Shown here: in pieces, positions 51,965 through 59,468 of the stretch
Layout: every line of letters begins with the position of its first letter
How positions within the stretch are numbered: the stretch's first letter is position 1
Assembly (NCBI GenBank): GCA_029556615.1
Contig: JAKQDD010000211.1
Location: 91,323-155,322 of the forward strand
Length of the DNA stretch: 64,000 nt
Direction: 5' to 3'
Source of the DNA: Verrucomicrobiota bacterium
GTDB taxonomy: Bacteria > Verrucomicrobiota > Verrucomicrobiia > Limisphaerales > J093
Made by a program: the position numbers and the translations under genes
The notes under the pieces: generated by a model
Told to the model about the DNA's origin: nothing
The model's database searches: none
The model's input: only the letters and a program-made list of their open reading frames with translations

Positions 51965-52273
51965 CTAGGTGCTCTGCGCCGCCCGATTCTGGCGTCGGCG
52001 TCCCATGTAAGCTCGGTACAACTCCGTGAGACCCTTGAGACCCGCGGTCAACAGGTCTGGGGGCATCGTGCGAGAGACGAATCCTCGCTCAAGGATGACC
52101 TTGTCTAGCTCGTGCCCTACCTCCATGAGAGCCTCGCAACCCTCCTCGATGGTGAGCCCCGTGTCTTCCTTCGTCCCACACGACAGACTGACGAAGTGCC
52201 CATCGACGGTACGACTGGCCGTTACCTTGTGTACAACAAGACGTGACTTCACGTCGCTGCTTGGTTGACTCAT
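51965..52273 (-). CDS. Small unknown protein
   Basis: I chose ATG 52273, preceded by AGGAGGC at six bases; an upstream in-frame ATG lies too close to that site. The 102-residue protein contains SRLVVHKVTASRTVDGHFVS and a helix EEGCEALMEVGHELDKVILE. It starts inside the helicase stop (ATGA), so translation is coupled. No family is recognised. Confidence 0.5.
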   Translation of the reverse strand: MSQPSSDVKSRLVVHKVTASRTVDGHFVSLSCGTKEDTGLTIEEGCEALMEVGHELDKVILERGFVSRTMPPDLLTAGLKGLTELYRAYMGRRRQNRAAQST

Positions 52274-54645
52274 CCGCATGCCTCCTGCGGGGGACTTACC
52301 CCGCCCACAGGCAGGACGGACGATCGACGTGCGTCGATCTGCTGGAGGACCCGATCCTTGAGGTAGGTGGTCCGCGTGTCGTCCCCCGTGCGATAGATCG
52401 CAGAGGCGATCGCCTCGTGCGTTCCAACGATGACTACGCGCTTCTTGGCTCGCGTCACTGCCGTGTACAGGAGACGACGCGTCACCTGGTTTCCGAAGGA
52501 CGGGAGCAGAACGATCACGACCACCTCGTACTCCATCGCCTGCGACTTGTGGTAGGTGACCGCGTAGGCGAGGCGAAGGTACGTAGTGGGCTGGTCCCTG
52601 GTGAGCGTCACGATGTGAGGCGGGGACCCGTCGAGTCGAACCTCAACGATGCGCCCTCCACCGGTCGTCGTGGCCTCTCGTACCTCCCCCACGTCCCCGT
52701 TGTAGACCCCGAGCTCTGCGTCGTTCTTCACGATCATCACTCGGTCGCCCTGTCGGATGACTCCGGACGCGACCTTAACCTCCGAGACGTCAGGACCCTT
52801 GGGGTTGAGGCGTGTCCGCAGCACCTCGTTGAACCGCGTGACCCCAGCCTCTCCTCCGTGTCGAGGAGAGAGAAGCTGGACGGCACCGACCCCCTTAGCA
52901 CCCCGGTACAAGGGGTCGACGACCTCACAGGCCAGGTGCAACGCCTCCTCGTCCGATCCTGCGTGCAGAAGGCACACGTCGTCCTCCTGCGCTGGGTTGA
53001 GCGCCTCCTCCGGCGTCAACACCTCCCGGACGGCCGGAGACCGTCCCTCGTAGATCGCGTGGGCTGCGAGCACCACCGGACTGGCCATCGTCTGACGGAA
53101 GATCCCGTTGAGGTGGACCCGCGGAACCTCATCGACCTGTAGCAGGTCCCGCAGCACGGACCCTGGTCCAACGGACGGGATCTGCGCGGGGTCCCCCACG
53201 AGGATGATGCGACACTCTGGCCGCGTGGCCGCCAGCGCCCGATAGAAGAGCGACAGGTCCATCATCGAGGACTCATCAACAATGAGGACGTCGGCGTCAA
53301 CGGGGTTAGTAGGCCCGTGCCGCCAGTCGTCCGAGAAGGCGTCGGCAGCGCGCGAGCGATTCCCACCCTCCAGACCCACGTAGTCTCCTCCTCGGTCAAG
53401 GTTGCGGGAGGGCTGGTACCCAAAAGCTGCGTGGAAGGTGTGCGCGGGAACTCCACACAACTGCCGCACACGACGCGCCGCCACGCCGGTCGGAGCCACC
53501 GCCAGGACGTTCGCACCGACCTGGTGCAGGGTCGCAACGAGCGCCCGCAGCGTGGTGGTCTTGCCCGTACCGGGAAGGCCGGTCAACAGGAAGACCGCAC
53601 ACACCAGCGCGTCCCGCAGGCCGGCGCGCTGGGCTGGTGACAAGTGCAGGTGCTCCTGCGACAGGACCTCCGCAGCGTCCTCCAAGGTCGCCTTCCCGCT
53701 GATCCGCAGCATCGCCTGCCCGATTGGGCTCGCGGGGTGAGGCTTCGCGGTGACGAGGCGATCCGCAAGGAGTCGTGCGGACTCCACCTCCCAGTGATGG
53801 AGCACCGGCGCGTACACCACAGCCTCTCCGCTTGGTGGGCGAGACAAGATTGCAATCCCCTGAGAGGGAAGCTGTCGGAGGAGCTCCACGCAACGCTTGG
53901 TGTCCCACTCGGGGATCTCGCGCAGCATCTCGGCCACGACCTCCTGCACGCGGACGCAAGTGTCCCCAGCGTCCGCGTACCGGTCGAGCAACTCCCGCAC
54001 GAGGATGCGCGCTCGCACCTCAGGCGTAGGGGTGATGCCAAGCGCCTCGGCGAGCCCATCTACTCGCGGAAGAGAAAGGATCCGCTTCTCCGCGAGGGCC
54101 CAGGGGTTCTGGAGGACGATCCCAAGGTCAAGCCCACTCCGCATCGCGGACCAGATCTCCGAGGTGGACACGTGCGCTCGCCGCATGGCCGCGGTGAGCT
54201 TGGCGGCCGTGACGAACCGCTGCCACCCCCGAACGGTGTGCTCCGCAACCTTCGCGCTCACACCGGACAACTTCTCGACCTCCTTAGGGTCCCCCCGAAG
54301 GATCGCCGTGCTGAGCAACGCGGCGTCCGCGTGGCGTGCCACGAGCAGCATAGCAAGGTACTGGACCTCAGAGCCGATCTCGGCCCCGTGAAGCACGACC
54401 CTGGGATCCGCAGCGAGCGGTAGCAGGACCGGACCGGGTCGAAGCTGTCGACCCCACTTGGGGTCCATCGTCTCGGTCGCGTGGATGGCGAGCACGGTCC
54501 CCTCTCGAACCTGAGCGGACCCAAACGGCAGGGAACCCACCACGCTGATGGGCCCGTGAAGGGATGAGGTCGTCTGAAGGACGCAGAAGTCGTCCTTACG
54601 ATACTGCACGCGATCGACGACGATCGTGATGGGTTTGTTGTCCAC
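52270..54645 (-). CDS. RecD2-like SF1B helicase
   Basis: This 791-residue protein matches the layout of RecD2 helicases. A long N-terminal region (OB-like and helical) is followed by motif I GLPGTGKTTT (356-365), motif II VDESSMMD (456-463), motif III GDPAQIPSVGPG (484-495) and C-terminal motifs (AVTYHKSQAMEYE and LYTAVTRAKKRV). These are 5'-3' DNA helicases that act in replication or repair. The gene opens the block with RecA and RuvC-like genes downstream. Confidence 0.85.
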   Translation of the reverse strand: MDNKPITIVVDRVQYRKDDFCVLQTTSSLHGPISVVGSLPFGSAQVREGTVLAIHATETMDPKWGRQLRPGPVLLPLAADPRVVLHGAEIGSEVQYLAMLLVARHADAALLSTAILRGDPKEVEKLSGVSAKVAEHTVRGWQRFVTAAKLTAAMRRAHVSTSEIWSAMRSGLDLGIVLQNPWALAEKRILSLPRVDGLAEALGITPTPEVRARILVRELLDRYADAGDTCVRVQEVVAEMLREIPEWDTKRCVELLRQLPSQGIAILSRPPSGEAVVYAPVLHHWEVESARLLADRLVTAKPHPASPIGQAMLRISGKATLEDAAEVLSQEHLHLSPAQRAGLRDALVCAVFLLTGLPGTGKTTTLRALVATLHQVGANVLAVAPTGVAARRVRQLCGVPAHTFHAAFGYQPSRNLDRGGDYVGLEGGNRSRAADAFSDDWRHGPTNPVDADVLIVDESSMMDLSLFYRALAATRPECRIILVGDPAQIPSVGPGSVLRDLLQVDEVPRVHLNGIFRQTMASPVVLAAHAIYEGRSPAVREVLTPEEALNPAQEDDVCLLHAGSDEEALHLACEVVDPLYRGAKGVGAVQLLSPRHGGEAGVTRFNEVLRTRLNPKGPDVSEVKVASGVIRQGDRVMIVKNDAELGVYNGDVGEVREATTTGGGRIVEVRLDGSPPHIVTLTRDQPTTYLRLAYAVTYHKSQAMEYEVVVIVLLPSFGNQVTRRLLYTAVTRAKKRVVIVGTHEAIASAIYRTGDDTRTTYLKDRVLQQIDARRSSVLPVGGVSPPQEACG

Positions 54646-54649
54646 AGTT

Positions 54650-55270
54650 CTACCTTGCTATAGCTATTCGGCTGCTCGACGGAACGAGCACCTCCCGCAG
54701 GTTGCGGATCGACCTGACCCAAGATGGTACCTGTCGCCCTGACAGGATGACCCGCGACCCTTGCGCGATCGAGCGCGAGACGACCTCTCTCGCAGCCGAG
54801 CCCCACGTGTCCACCGAGGGCGCGAGCAGCATACCTGACGACACACTACCCATGAGGGGGCAGTCCCAACCCCCCAGAAAGAGATCCCCCGCGGGGTTGC
54901 AGAGGACTCCGCGCGCACCCGAGTCGTCGGGCTGGAAGTCGCACCCGACCCCCCACAGGCGCACGGATGCGCCCCCAAGCTCCACGATGGCCGGGTTCTT
55001 CCAGCACGTTGCGGACGCGAGGTCTGGTCCTATGAGCTTCCCGTACGTGTAGGCGGTCACCGCGCAGGGCGCGATGCGCATCCACATCGGATCAACCTTG
55101 CGGATGTGGTGTGGAAGCTCCAGCATCGCGGCCAGCAGCAGGAGCAGCGCGTCGCGTCGCGGTCCGTCAGCCCCAACCACGAAGGTGACTGTCCCGGCCT
55201 GCCATACGGCCTCCACCGAGGGTTGTATGTGGGTCCGAGGTACACGGACCCGTACGTGCAGGGGTGTCAT
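54650..55270 (-). CDS. Unknown protein
   Basis: I chose ATG 55270 (MTPLHVRVRVPRTH), which overlaps the upstream stop (ATGA). The 206-residue protein has an alpha/beta pattern (AGTVTFVVGADGPRRDALLLL) and Cys-containing strands (GVGCDFQPDD, GGWDCPLMG). It lies between clamp-loader delta-like and RecD2-like genes, suggesting a replication link. No family is recognised. Confidence 0.5.
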   Translation of the reverse strand: MTPLHVRVRVPRTHIQPSVEAVWQAGTVTFVVGADGPRRDALLLLLAAMLELPHHIRKVDPMWMRIAPCAVTAYTYGKLIGPDLASATCWKNPAIVELGGASVRLWGVGCDFQPDDSGARGVLCNPAGDLFLGGWDCPLMGSVSSGMLLAPSVDTWGSAAREVVSRSIAQGSRVILSGRQVPSWVRSIRNLREVLVPSSSRIAIAR

Positions 55271-56286
55271 CTCGGTGGGGTCGAGATGGCCCCTCCGGTC
55301 CGAGCTGCGGCATGAAGGATCCCCGCGCTCAAGACAGCCCACGGCGCGCGCGCCCCTGACCGAAGAGCGCGGTCAGCCCTCGCAGCCACCTCGACGAGGT
55401 CTCTTCCACCCGCGACACCCCATCGCAGGGCCGCGGGCCGAACGCGTATCTTCACTACGTAGGGGTGCGCACCGACGGCCTCTCCGACCTCCTGGTCGTT
55501 CCCCTTGTGGGCCGCCGCACACATCCACTGGTAGCCGCACCTCGACACGACCGCGGCGACGCGCGCGACCGGCGGGGTCCGCGACGCCCTCCGCAGCCCC
55601 GCTAGGGTGTGCGCGATCCGGCGGACGTCACGATCCGCCAGGGCCCCTACGAAGTCCTCGACCTCCGACCGACCTCCCAGGGGGTCCACCGCGCGCGCGT
55701 CCTCCGCCCCCGCCCCCCTGTGCCCGCGCGCCGCGCAGTACCACGCGACCTTCTGGCACTCCATCCCGAGCCGCCCGAGATCCACCAGCCCACCGTCCAC
55801 CAGGGCCTCCGCCGCACCCTCATCCCGCAGTCCGAGCCGCCCAAACTCGGTCTTGGCGAACTGTACGGCCCTCGCACGCGCCTCCCAGGGCTTCCCGGCC
55901 GGGAAGCAGAACCTCCGCCCCTTGGGGATCTTCTCTGCGACTCGCCCGAGCGGCGAGTCCTTGGGCACGTCCCCCTGGAACTCCACGAGCAGCACCCGCA
56001 CGTCCTTGGCGAACGCCTGAAGTGTGCCCCACCCGGGTGCCGGGTCGACCTCCGTGAGGTGCAGCGACACCCGGTCCTCACCGTCGAAGTCCGGTGCGGT
56101 GACCTCCTCGATCGTCCCTACAGCCGTCCCTGGACCCAGACGCACCCAAGGAGTGCGCACCCGCGCCACGATCCCATCGACGGCACGCACGCGCAACGCC
56201 GCCTCCATCCCCTCCACGAGAATGAGGTTGTCAGGCGGGTCCCCAAGCTCTGAGATGACCGGAGCCTTCTTCCTTGGCTTCTTCAT
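55267..56286 (-). CDS. Clamp-loader delta-like subunit (HolA-like)
   Basis: I chose ATG 56286 (MKKPRKKAPVISELG), coupled to the upstream stop by ATGA. The 339-residue protein follows the delta subunit plan. A degenerate ATPase-like domain has no Walker A. The middle region has LVDLGRLGMECQKVAWYC, then VEDFVGALADRDVRRIAHTL, and the C-terminal collar helices include VGEAVGAHPYVVKIRVRP. The 'G.hPYVVKK' element is typical for HolA. Weak conservation makes the call moderate. The DnaX, delta' and beta genes support it. Confidence 0.6.
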   Translation of the reverse strand: MKKPRKKAPVISELGDPPDNLILVEGMEAALRVRAVDGIVARVRTPWVRLGPGTAVGTIEEVTAPDFDGEDRVSLHLTEVDPAPGWGTLQAFAKDVRVLLVEFQGDVPKDSPLGRVAEKIPKGRRFCFPAGKPWEARARAVQFAKTEFGRLGLRDEGAAEALVDGGLVDLGRLGMECQKVAWYCAARGHRGAGAEDARAVDPLGGRSEVEDFVGALADRDVRRIAHTLAGLRRASRTPPVARVAAVVSRCGYQWMCAAAHKGNDQEVGEAVGAHPYVVKIRVRPAALRWGVAGGRDLVEVAARADRALRSGARAPWAVLSAGILHAAARTGGAISTPPR

Positions 56287-56900
56287 GCGCCTACCAGAAC
56301 CCACAGGAGCTCGACGCGGCTCGTCCGCGCCCCGCGCAGCGCTTGCCTCGCGCGCCGCCACACCTCCAAGTCCGCCGGGTCTCCAGAGCACGCTACCTCC
56401 GCGACCCCCAGGAGAAGGTCACGGGGCTCCAGTCCCTCTACGATCTTCCCCACCTCCCATGGCTCCGTGCGGGCCACTCCCATAGCCCGCCTCACCGCCG
56501 CCTCCACCTCCGGGGAGGGCCCCGTTGGTCCAGGCGCGTAGGCCACCAGCGCCCGCGAACGTAGCGCCGGAGGAACCGACGCGACGTCGTTCGCCCACGC
56601 GAACACCGACACCCCGCCCGTCAGGTCTTCGGTCGCCTTGAGCAGCGCGTCCCCCGCCCGAGGCAGCGTGTCGTCCAGCGGACCCACCACCACCGCGCTC
56701 GGCCGGTCCCCCGGCGGAGACCCCGACAACAGGTCCGCCAGGTCGCGGGCAGCCTCTGCCTTGAGCCCACCCTCTGGGCGCACCTCGGCCCGCACGACGT
56801 ACTTCGACTCGACCAACCGACGCACATGCACCTCCGCGCCAGGCCCATGCACGAACACGAAGCGCGCACCCCGTCGATCCTGCGTGTGATCCATCATCAC
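56283..56900 (-). CDS. Clamp-loader delta'-like subunit (HolB-like)
   Basis: This protein has about 205 residues; the start may be GTG 56900 or one of the two following ATGs. A short AAA-like domain reads SAVVVGPLDDTLPRAGDALL, KATEDLTGGVSVFAWANDVA and PALRSRALVAYAP. This resembles the HolB sequence 'NALLKTLEEP...TIRSR' without a Walker A. C-terminal helices follow. It overlaps the delta-like gene, as loader genes do. The assignment is by pattern and context. Confidence 0.55.
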   Translation of the reverse strand: MMMDHTQDRRGARFVFVHGPGAEVHVRRLVESKYVVRAEVRPEGGLKAEAARDLADLLSGSPPGDRPSAVVVGPLDDTLPRAGDALLKATEDLTGGVSVFAWANDVASVPPALRSRALVAYAPGPTGPSPEVEAAVRRAMGVARTEPWEVGKIVEGLEPRDLLLGVAEVACSGDPADLEVWRRARQALRGARTSRVELLWVLVGA

Positions 56901-56906
56901 GCACGA

Positions 56907-57284
56907 CTACCCGTCCGACCCATCGGGTCGGACCTGGTCGCGTCGAGAAGCGACCCTACCAGCGATGTCAAAGAACATGTCTGACCCGCGCGGGTCAGAC
57001 ACCCCGTACTGCTTCGTGGTGAGCTCGTCAGGCTCGGGCACTGGACGGAGCAGGGTCAATTTGCCGTTACGGCGCGGACAGGCTCGGTCATCGTGCAGAC
57101 GATCGTATGGTGTCTTGGCCTCCACGTTGGCACGTTCCTTGCTACTACTGTTGGAGGTAGTGGGGGTGGTGAGGATCGTGGTGATCGTGGTGGTTGCGGT
57201 GGGGACGGGGAGGTGTTGGTTCGTCCATTCGGGCTCTTGGACCACAGCCCTGTGACGCTTGCTCCACTCACCTCGAAGGGGCAA
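56907..57284 (-). CDS. Doubtful ORF with Thr-rich segment
   Basis: This 125-codon minus-strand frame opens at TTG 57284 without a ribosome site; a GTG further in is possible. It contains TATTTITTILTTPTTS, encoded by the 58-bp repeat, and ends VRPDGSDG next to the delta'-like gene. Two perfect dyads lie in its 3' part. The middle segment DRACPRRNGKLTLLRPVPEP looks protein-like, but overall this could be non-coding leader sequence. Confidence 0.3.
   Translation of the reverse strand: MPLRGEWSKRHRAVVQEPEWTNQHLPVPTATTTITTILTTPTTSNSSSKERANVEAKTPYDRLHDDRACPRRNGKLTLLRPVPEPDELTTKQYGVSDPRGSDMFFDIAGRVASRRDQVRPDGSDG
56913..56933. promoter_or_regulatory. 9-bp inverted repeat upstream of the delta'-like gene
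   Basis: Arms GTCCGACCC/GGGTCGGAC are separated by three bases. It lies a few bases before the delta'-like start. A near-identical dyad occurs at 56979-57000, so the pair may be operators or RNA hairpins controlling the loader genes. Confidence 0.5.
56979..57000. promoter_or_regulatory. 22-bp perfect palindrome
   Basis: Arms GTCTGACCCGC/GCGGGTCAGAC form a perfect palindrome 66 bp from the similar dyad at 56913-56933. It is a possible binding site of a dimeric regulator. Confidence 0.55.
57137..57194. repeat. 58-bp direct repeat, copy 1
   Basis: Identical over 58 bases to 57757-57814, 620 bp away. It begins ccttgctactactg and ends gatcgtggtggt. It lies within the doubtful ORF. Confidence 0.9.
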
Positions 57285-57474
57285 CTCGCTACCACGGCCG
57301 CTAGAGACGGAATCGGCCGGAGCTCCCCTCCTGGGTCCTCCTCCTGGAGCTCAACGCCCTGGTAGTGCGGGGTTGGGCGAGGTAGGACACGCCGTAAGGA
57401 GCGATCATGTTCCGCCCAGAGGGGTCCGTCCAATCTCGGACCTGCTTGGGTGGTCTGCCCTCCATGAGGGCGGT

Positions 57475-57502
57475 GCGGCATCTCCTTCCTGGGAGATGCC
57501 GC
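57475..57502. other. 11-bp perfect hairpin
   Basis: Arms GCGGCATCTCC/GGAGATGCCGC with a six-base loop. It sits beside the shorter hairpin at 57458-57472, giving two stem-loops in a row as in structured RNAs. Confidence 0.6.
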
Positions 57503-57756
57503 GGGCCTCGACTATTCGGTTGGCAGATGGACGGGAACCGGCAGCTCGCTCTCAGCTCAACGGCTTCTGCACCCTCTCGGGCTGCCCTCGGCGTCGCCGC
57601 GCCCCGTGGTCTGGGGGTCGGTCTTGACAGGTCCTCTCCGCCCTTCGGGAAAGAGGATGCCGGGCACTACGGACCTTTTACGGCCCGCGGTTCGCGTCTG
57701 CCCTTCTTACCCAGAACACGCACAAGGTGCAAGCGATCGATCGCCGGCCTGTCGCC

Positions 57757-57814
57757 CCTTGCTACTACTGTTGGAGGTAGTGGGGGTGGTGAGGATCGTG
57801 GTGATCGTGGTGGT
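57757..57814. repeat. 58-bp direct repeat, copy 2
   Basis: Identical to 57137-57194. This copy is outside any credible gene and directly precedes the palindrome at 57818. Confidence 0.9.
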
Positions 57815-57817
57815 GCA

Positions 57818-57841
57818 GAGAGTGAGATAAATCTCACTCTC
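57818..57841. promoter_or_regulatory. Perfect palindrome with 11-bp arms
   Basis: Arms GAGAGTGAGAT/ATCTCACTCTC are separated by AA. It is A/T-richer than its surroundings. It could be an operator, a bidirectional stem-loop or an origin element. Confidence 0.6.
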
Positions 57842-57950
57842 CTCCAAGATCTAGTACGAGGGAGGGAAGCATCAAGCGGGGAGGAAGGTCTCGAAGCCTA
57901 GTGAAGGTGCGAAGCACCTTCCGTCATCGCTGCGACAGCAGCCCTACGAG

Positions 57951-58050
57951 GAGGGCCGCTAGGGGAGGAGAACCGGAGGGCCGCTAGGGGAGGAGGAAGG
58001 GAGAGCCGCTAGGGGAGGAGGAAGGGAGGGCCGTTAGGGGAGACCTAGTC
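57951..58050. repeat. Four 25-bp tandem repeats (iteron-like)
   Basis: Units at 57951, 57976, 58001 and 58026 have exact 25-bp spacing and the core gagggccgctaggggag. The fourth diverges where it enters the stop codon of the next gene (58045). Regular direct repeats beside palindromes resemble iterons of replication origins. Confidence 0.75.
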
Positions 58051-59253
58051 CTCGTCGCGGTACTGAGGATCGACGATCTTGATCGTCGGACTGCCGTGGG
58101 TCACGCTGGTCACTCCAAACGGGTTCGGACGATCGAAGAACTCCTGGATGTCCTCCCGCGAGTAGCCCCGCCGGTCTAGCTCCTTGGCGATCGTCGACTT
58201 GATCTTCGGGTCGGTGCGCAGCCGCTCGGTAAACTTCATGAGCATCGGTAGCGCATGCCGCTGCTTGACGGTCGATCGCGCCACACCGAGGTCGTCGGCA
58301 ACGTCTCGCAGCTTGGGGATCACGAGGCGACGCACCGGGCCGTCAGGGCCGTCGACCACGACGTGGTTCTCCGGGTCCTCCATCTTGTCGAGCAGGTGCA
58401 GCATGGGGGGCTTCTCAGCCCGCGCACGCCCGTTCTCGCTGGGTGCACGCCTCTGAGCACGTCCGCCGTAGGCGTCCTCAAACGTCTGACGCATCTCCGA
58501 CCTGATGAACTTCCCGAGCGGGTCGTGTGGGTCGTGGAAGCTCGCCCGCACGACCTCGTTGATGGTCGGCTTCTCGTCGTCGGACTGAAGCTGGTCGAGC
58601 GGACTACGCTCCTTCCCCTCATCATCCCGCGACGGACCCTCCCGTCGCGTCTCATCCTGCTTACGCTGCTTGGCGATGTCCTGCACGCGACGCCTGACCA
58701 TCTTGGTCAGCAGCGCGAACGCACGCCTGACGGGCACCTCCCCCTTCATGAGGTCGTTCGCCAGCAACTCACCAGCCGACCGCGCGTTCGACTTCAGTAC
58801 CTGCCCGTCTTGACCAGGCTGCCGGCCGGGCTTGGCCATGAGCTCCGCTACCGCGTCCTCGCCCTGTGCGTCCCCCATCCCGTACTGCTTGGCGAGACGG
58901 ATCGCCCCCTCCGTCAGGTAGCGGTACATGTTGATGTACCCACTCGTCCCAGGTCGAGTGAACCACCCCGACTCGCGTAGTTGGCGGGCCACATCGGGTT
59001 CGATCCCGTTCTCCACGGCCTGCATGGGGTTCATCTTGTTCGACCAGGACCCAAACGGCTTACCAAACGCCCCCTCCATCAGGATCGCACGCAGCGTCGC
59101 GTCAAGCCGCGCATCCATCGAGGTGGACGCCGCGACGGCCCAGGAGGCCGCGACGCGTGCTGCCATCGACTGGGCTGCGTTTGGCGACGCCTCTTGGAGG
59201 ACTGCGTGGGCCACGCGCCTTCGATGGCAAAGAGCAGCGACGGGGTGTGTCAT
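58045..59253 (-). CDS. Sigma-like helix-turn-helix protein
   Basis: This 402-residue protein starts at ATG 59253 after AGGAGA. Residues about 100-200 resemble a sigma region 2-like helical block (GYINMYRYLTEGAIRLAKQY, then RAFALLTKMVRRRVQDIAKQ). Residues about 315-345 contain a helix-turn-helix, LRDVADDLGVARSTVKQRHA, as in region 4. It reads toward the non-coding repeat locus and is divergent from another sigma-like gene. It may be a phage transcription factor. The assignment is based on pattern only. Confidence 0.45.
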   Translation of the reverse strand: MTHPVAALCHRRRVAHAVLQEASPNAAQSMAARVAASWAVAASTSMDARLDATLRAILMEGAFGKPFGSWSNKMNPMQAVENGIEPDVARQLRESGWFTRPGTSGYINMYRYLTEGAIRLAKQYGMGDAQGEDAVAELMAKPGRQPGQDGQVLKSNARSAGELLANDLMKGEVPVRRAFALLTKMVRRRVQDIAKQRKQDETRREGPSRDDEGKERSPLDQLQSDDEKPTINEVVRASFHDPHDPLGKFIRSEMRQTFEDAYGGRAQRRAPSENGRARAEKPPMLHLLDKMEDPENHVVVDGPDGPVRRLVIPKLRDVADDLGVARSTVKQRHALPMLMKFTERLRTDPKIKSTIAKELDRRGYSREDIQEFFDRPNPFGVTSVTHGSPTIKIVDPQYRDED

Positions 59254-59468
59254 CCAGATTCTCCTAGTCAGACTCGTGTGATAAGCGATCCATCACCGAT
59301 TGATGTGGACTTGCCTGGGTCGGGAGCCTCGATATTGCAACCCTATTAGATCTCCTGTCAATCAGGACCTTCACACCGTCGCGGACAAATCCTCGCCAGG
59401 GGTGCGGGGAACTCAGCTCCAGGGGTACCTCCCAGGGAACCCCTGGGGGCTTGTTTACTGGAGGTTCC
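59254..59468. promoter_or_regulatory. Divergent promoter region between two sigma-like genes
   Basis: These 215 bases hold A/T-rich stretches (tcgatattgcaaccctattag) suited to promoters and an 8-bp inverted repeat, CCAGGGGT/ACCCCTGG, at 59420-59447. I cannot assign -35/-10 boxes. Confidence 0.45.

Larger units (their letters stand above)
57285..58044. other. Non-coding structured locus
   Basis: I see no convincing gene in these 760 bases on either strand, unusual for such a packed genome. The locus holds one copy of the 58-bp repeat, an 11-bp hairpin, a palindrome with 11-bp arms, an 8-bp hairpin at 57903-57921 (GAAGGTGC/GCACCTTC, three-base loop), GCCCTC/GAGGGC at 57458-57472, and GGTCC...GGACC followed by TTTT at 57630-57679. 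It ends in 25-bp tandem repeats. A replication origin, a structured RNA or both are possible. Confidence 0.55.

Noticed and set aside
57407..57901. Plus-strand frame of 164 codons in the non-coding locus
   Set aside because: The translation looks random, it lacks a ribosome site, and it runs across palindromes and repeats.
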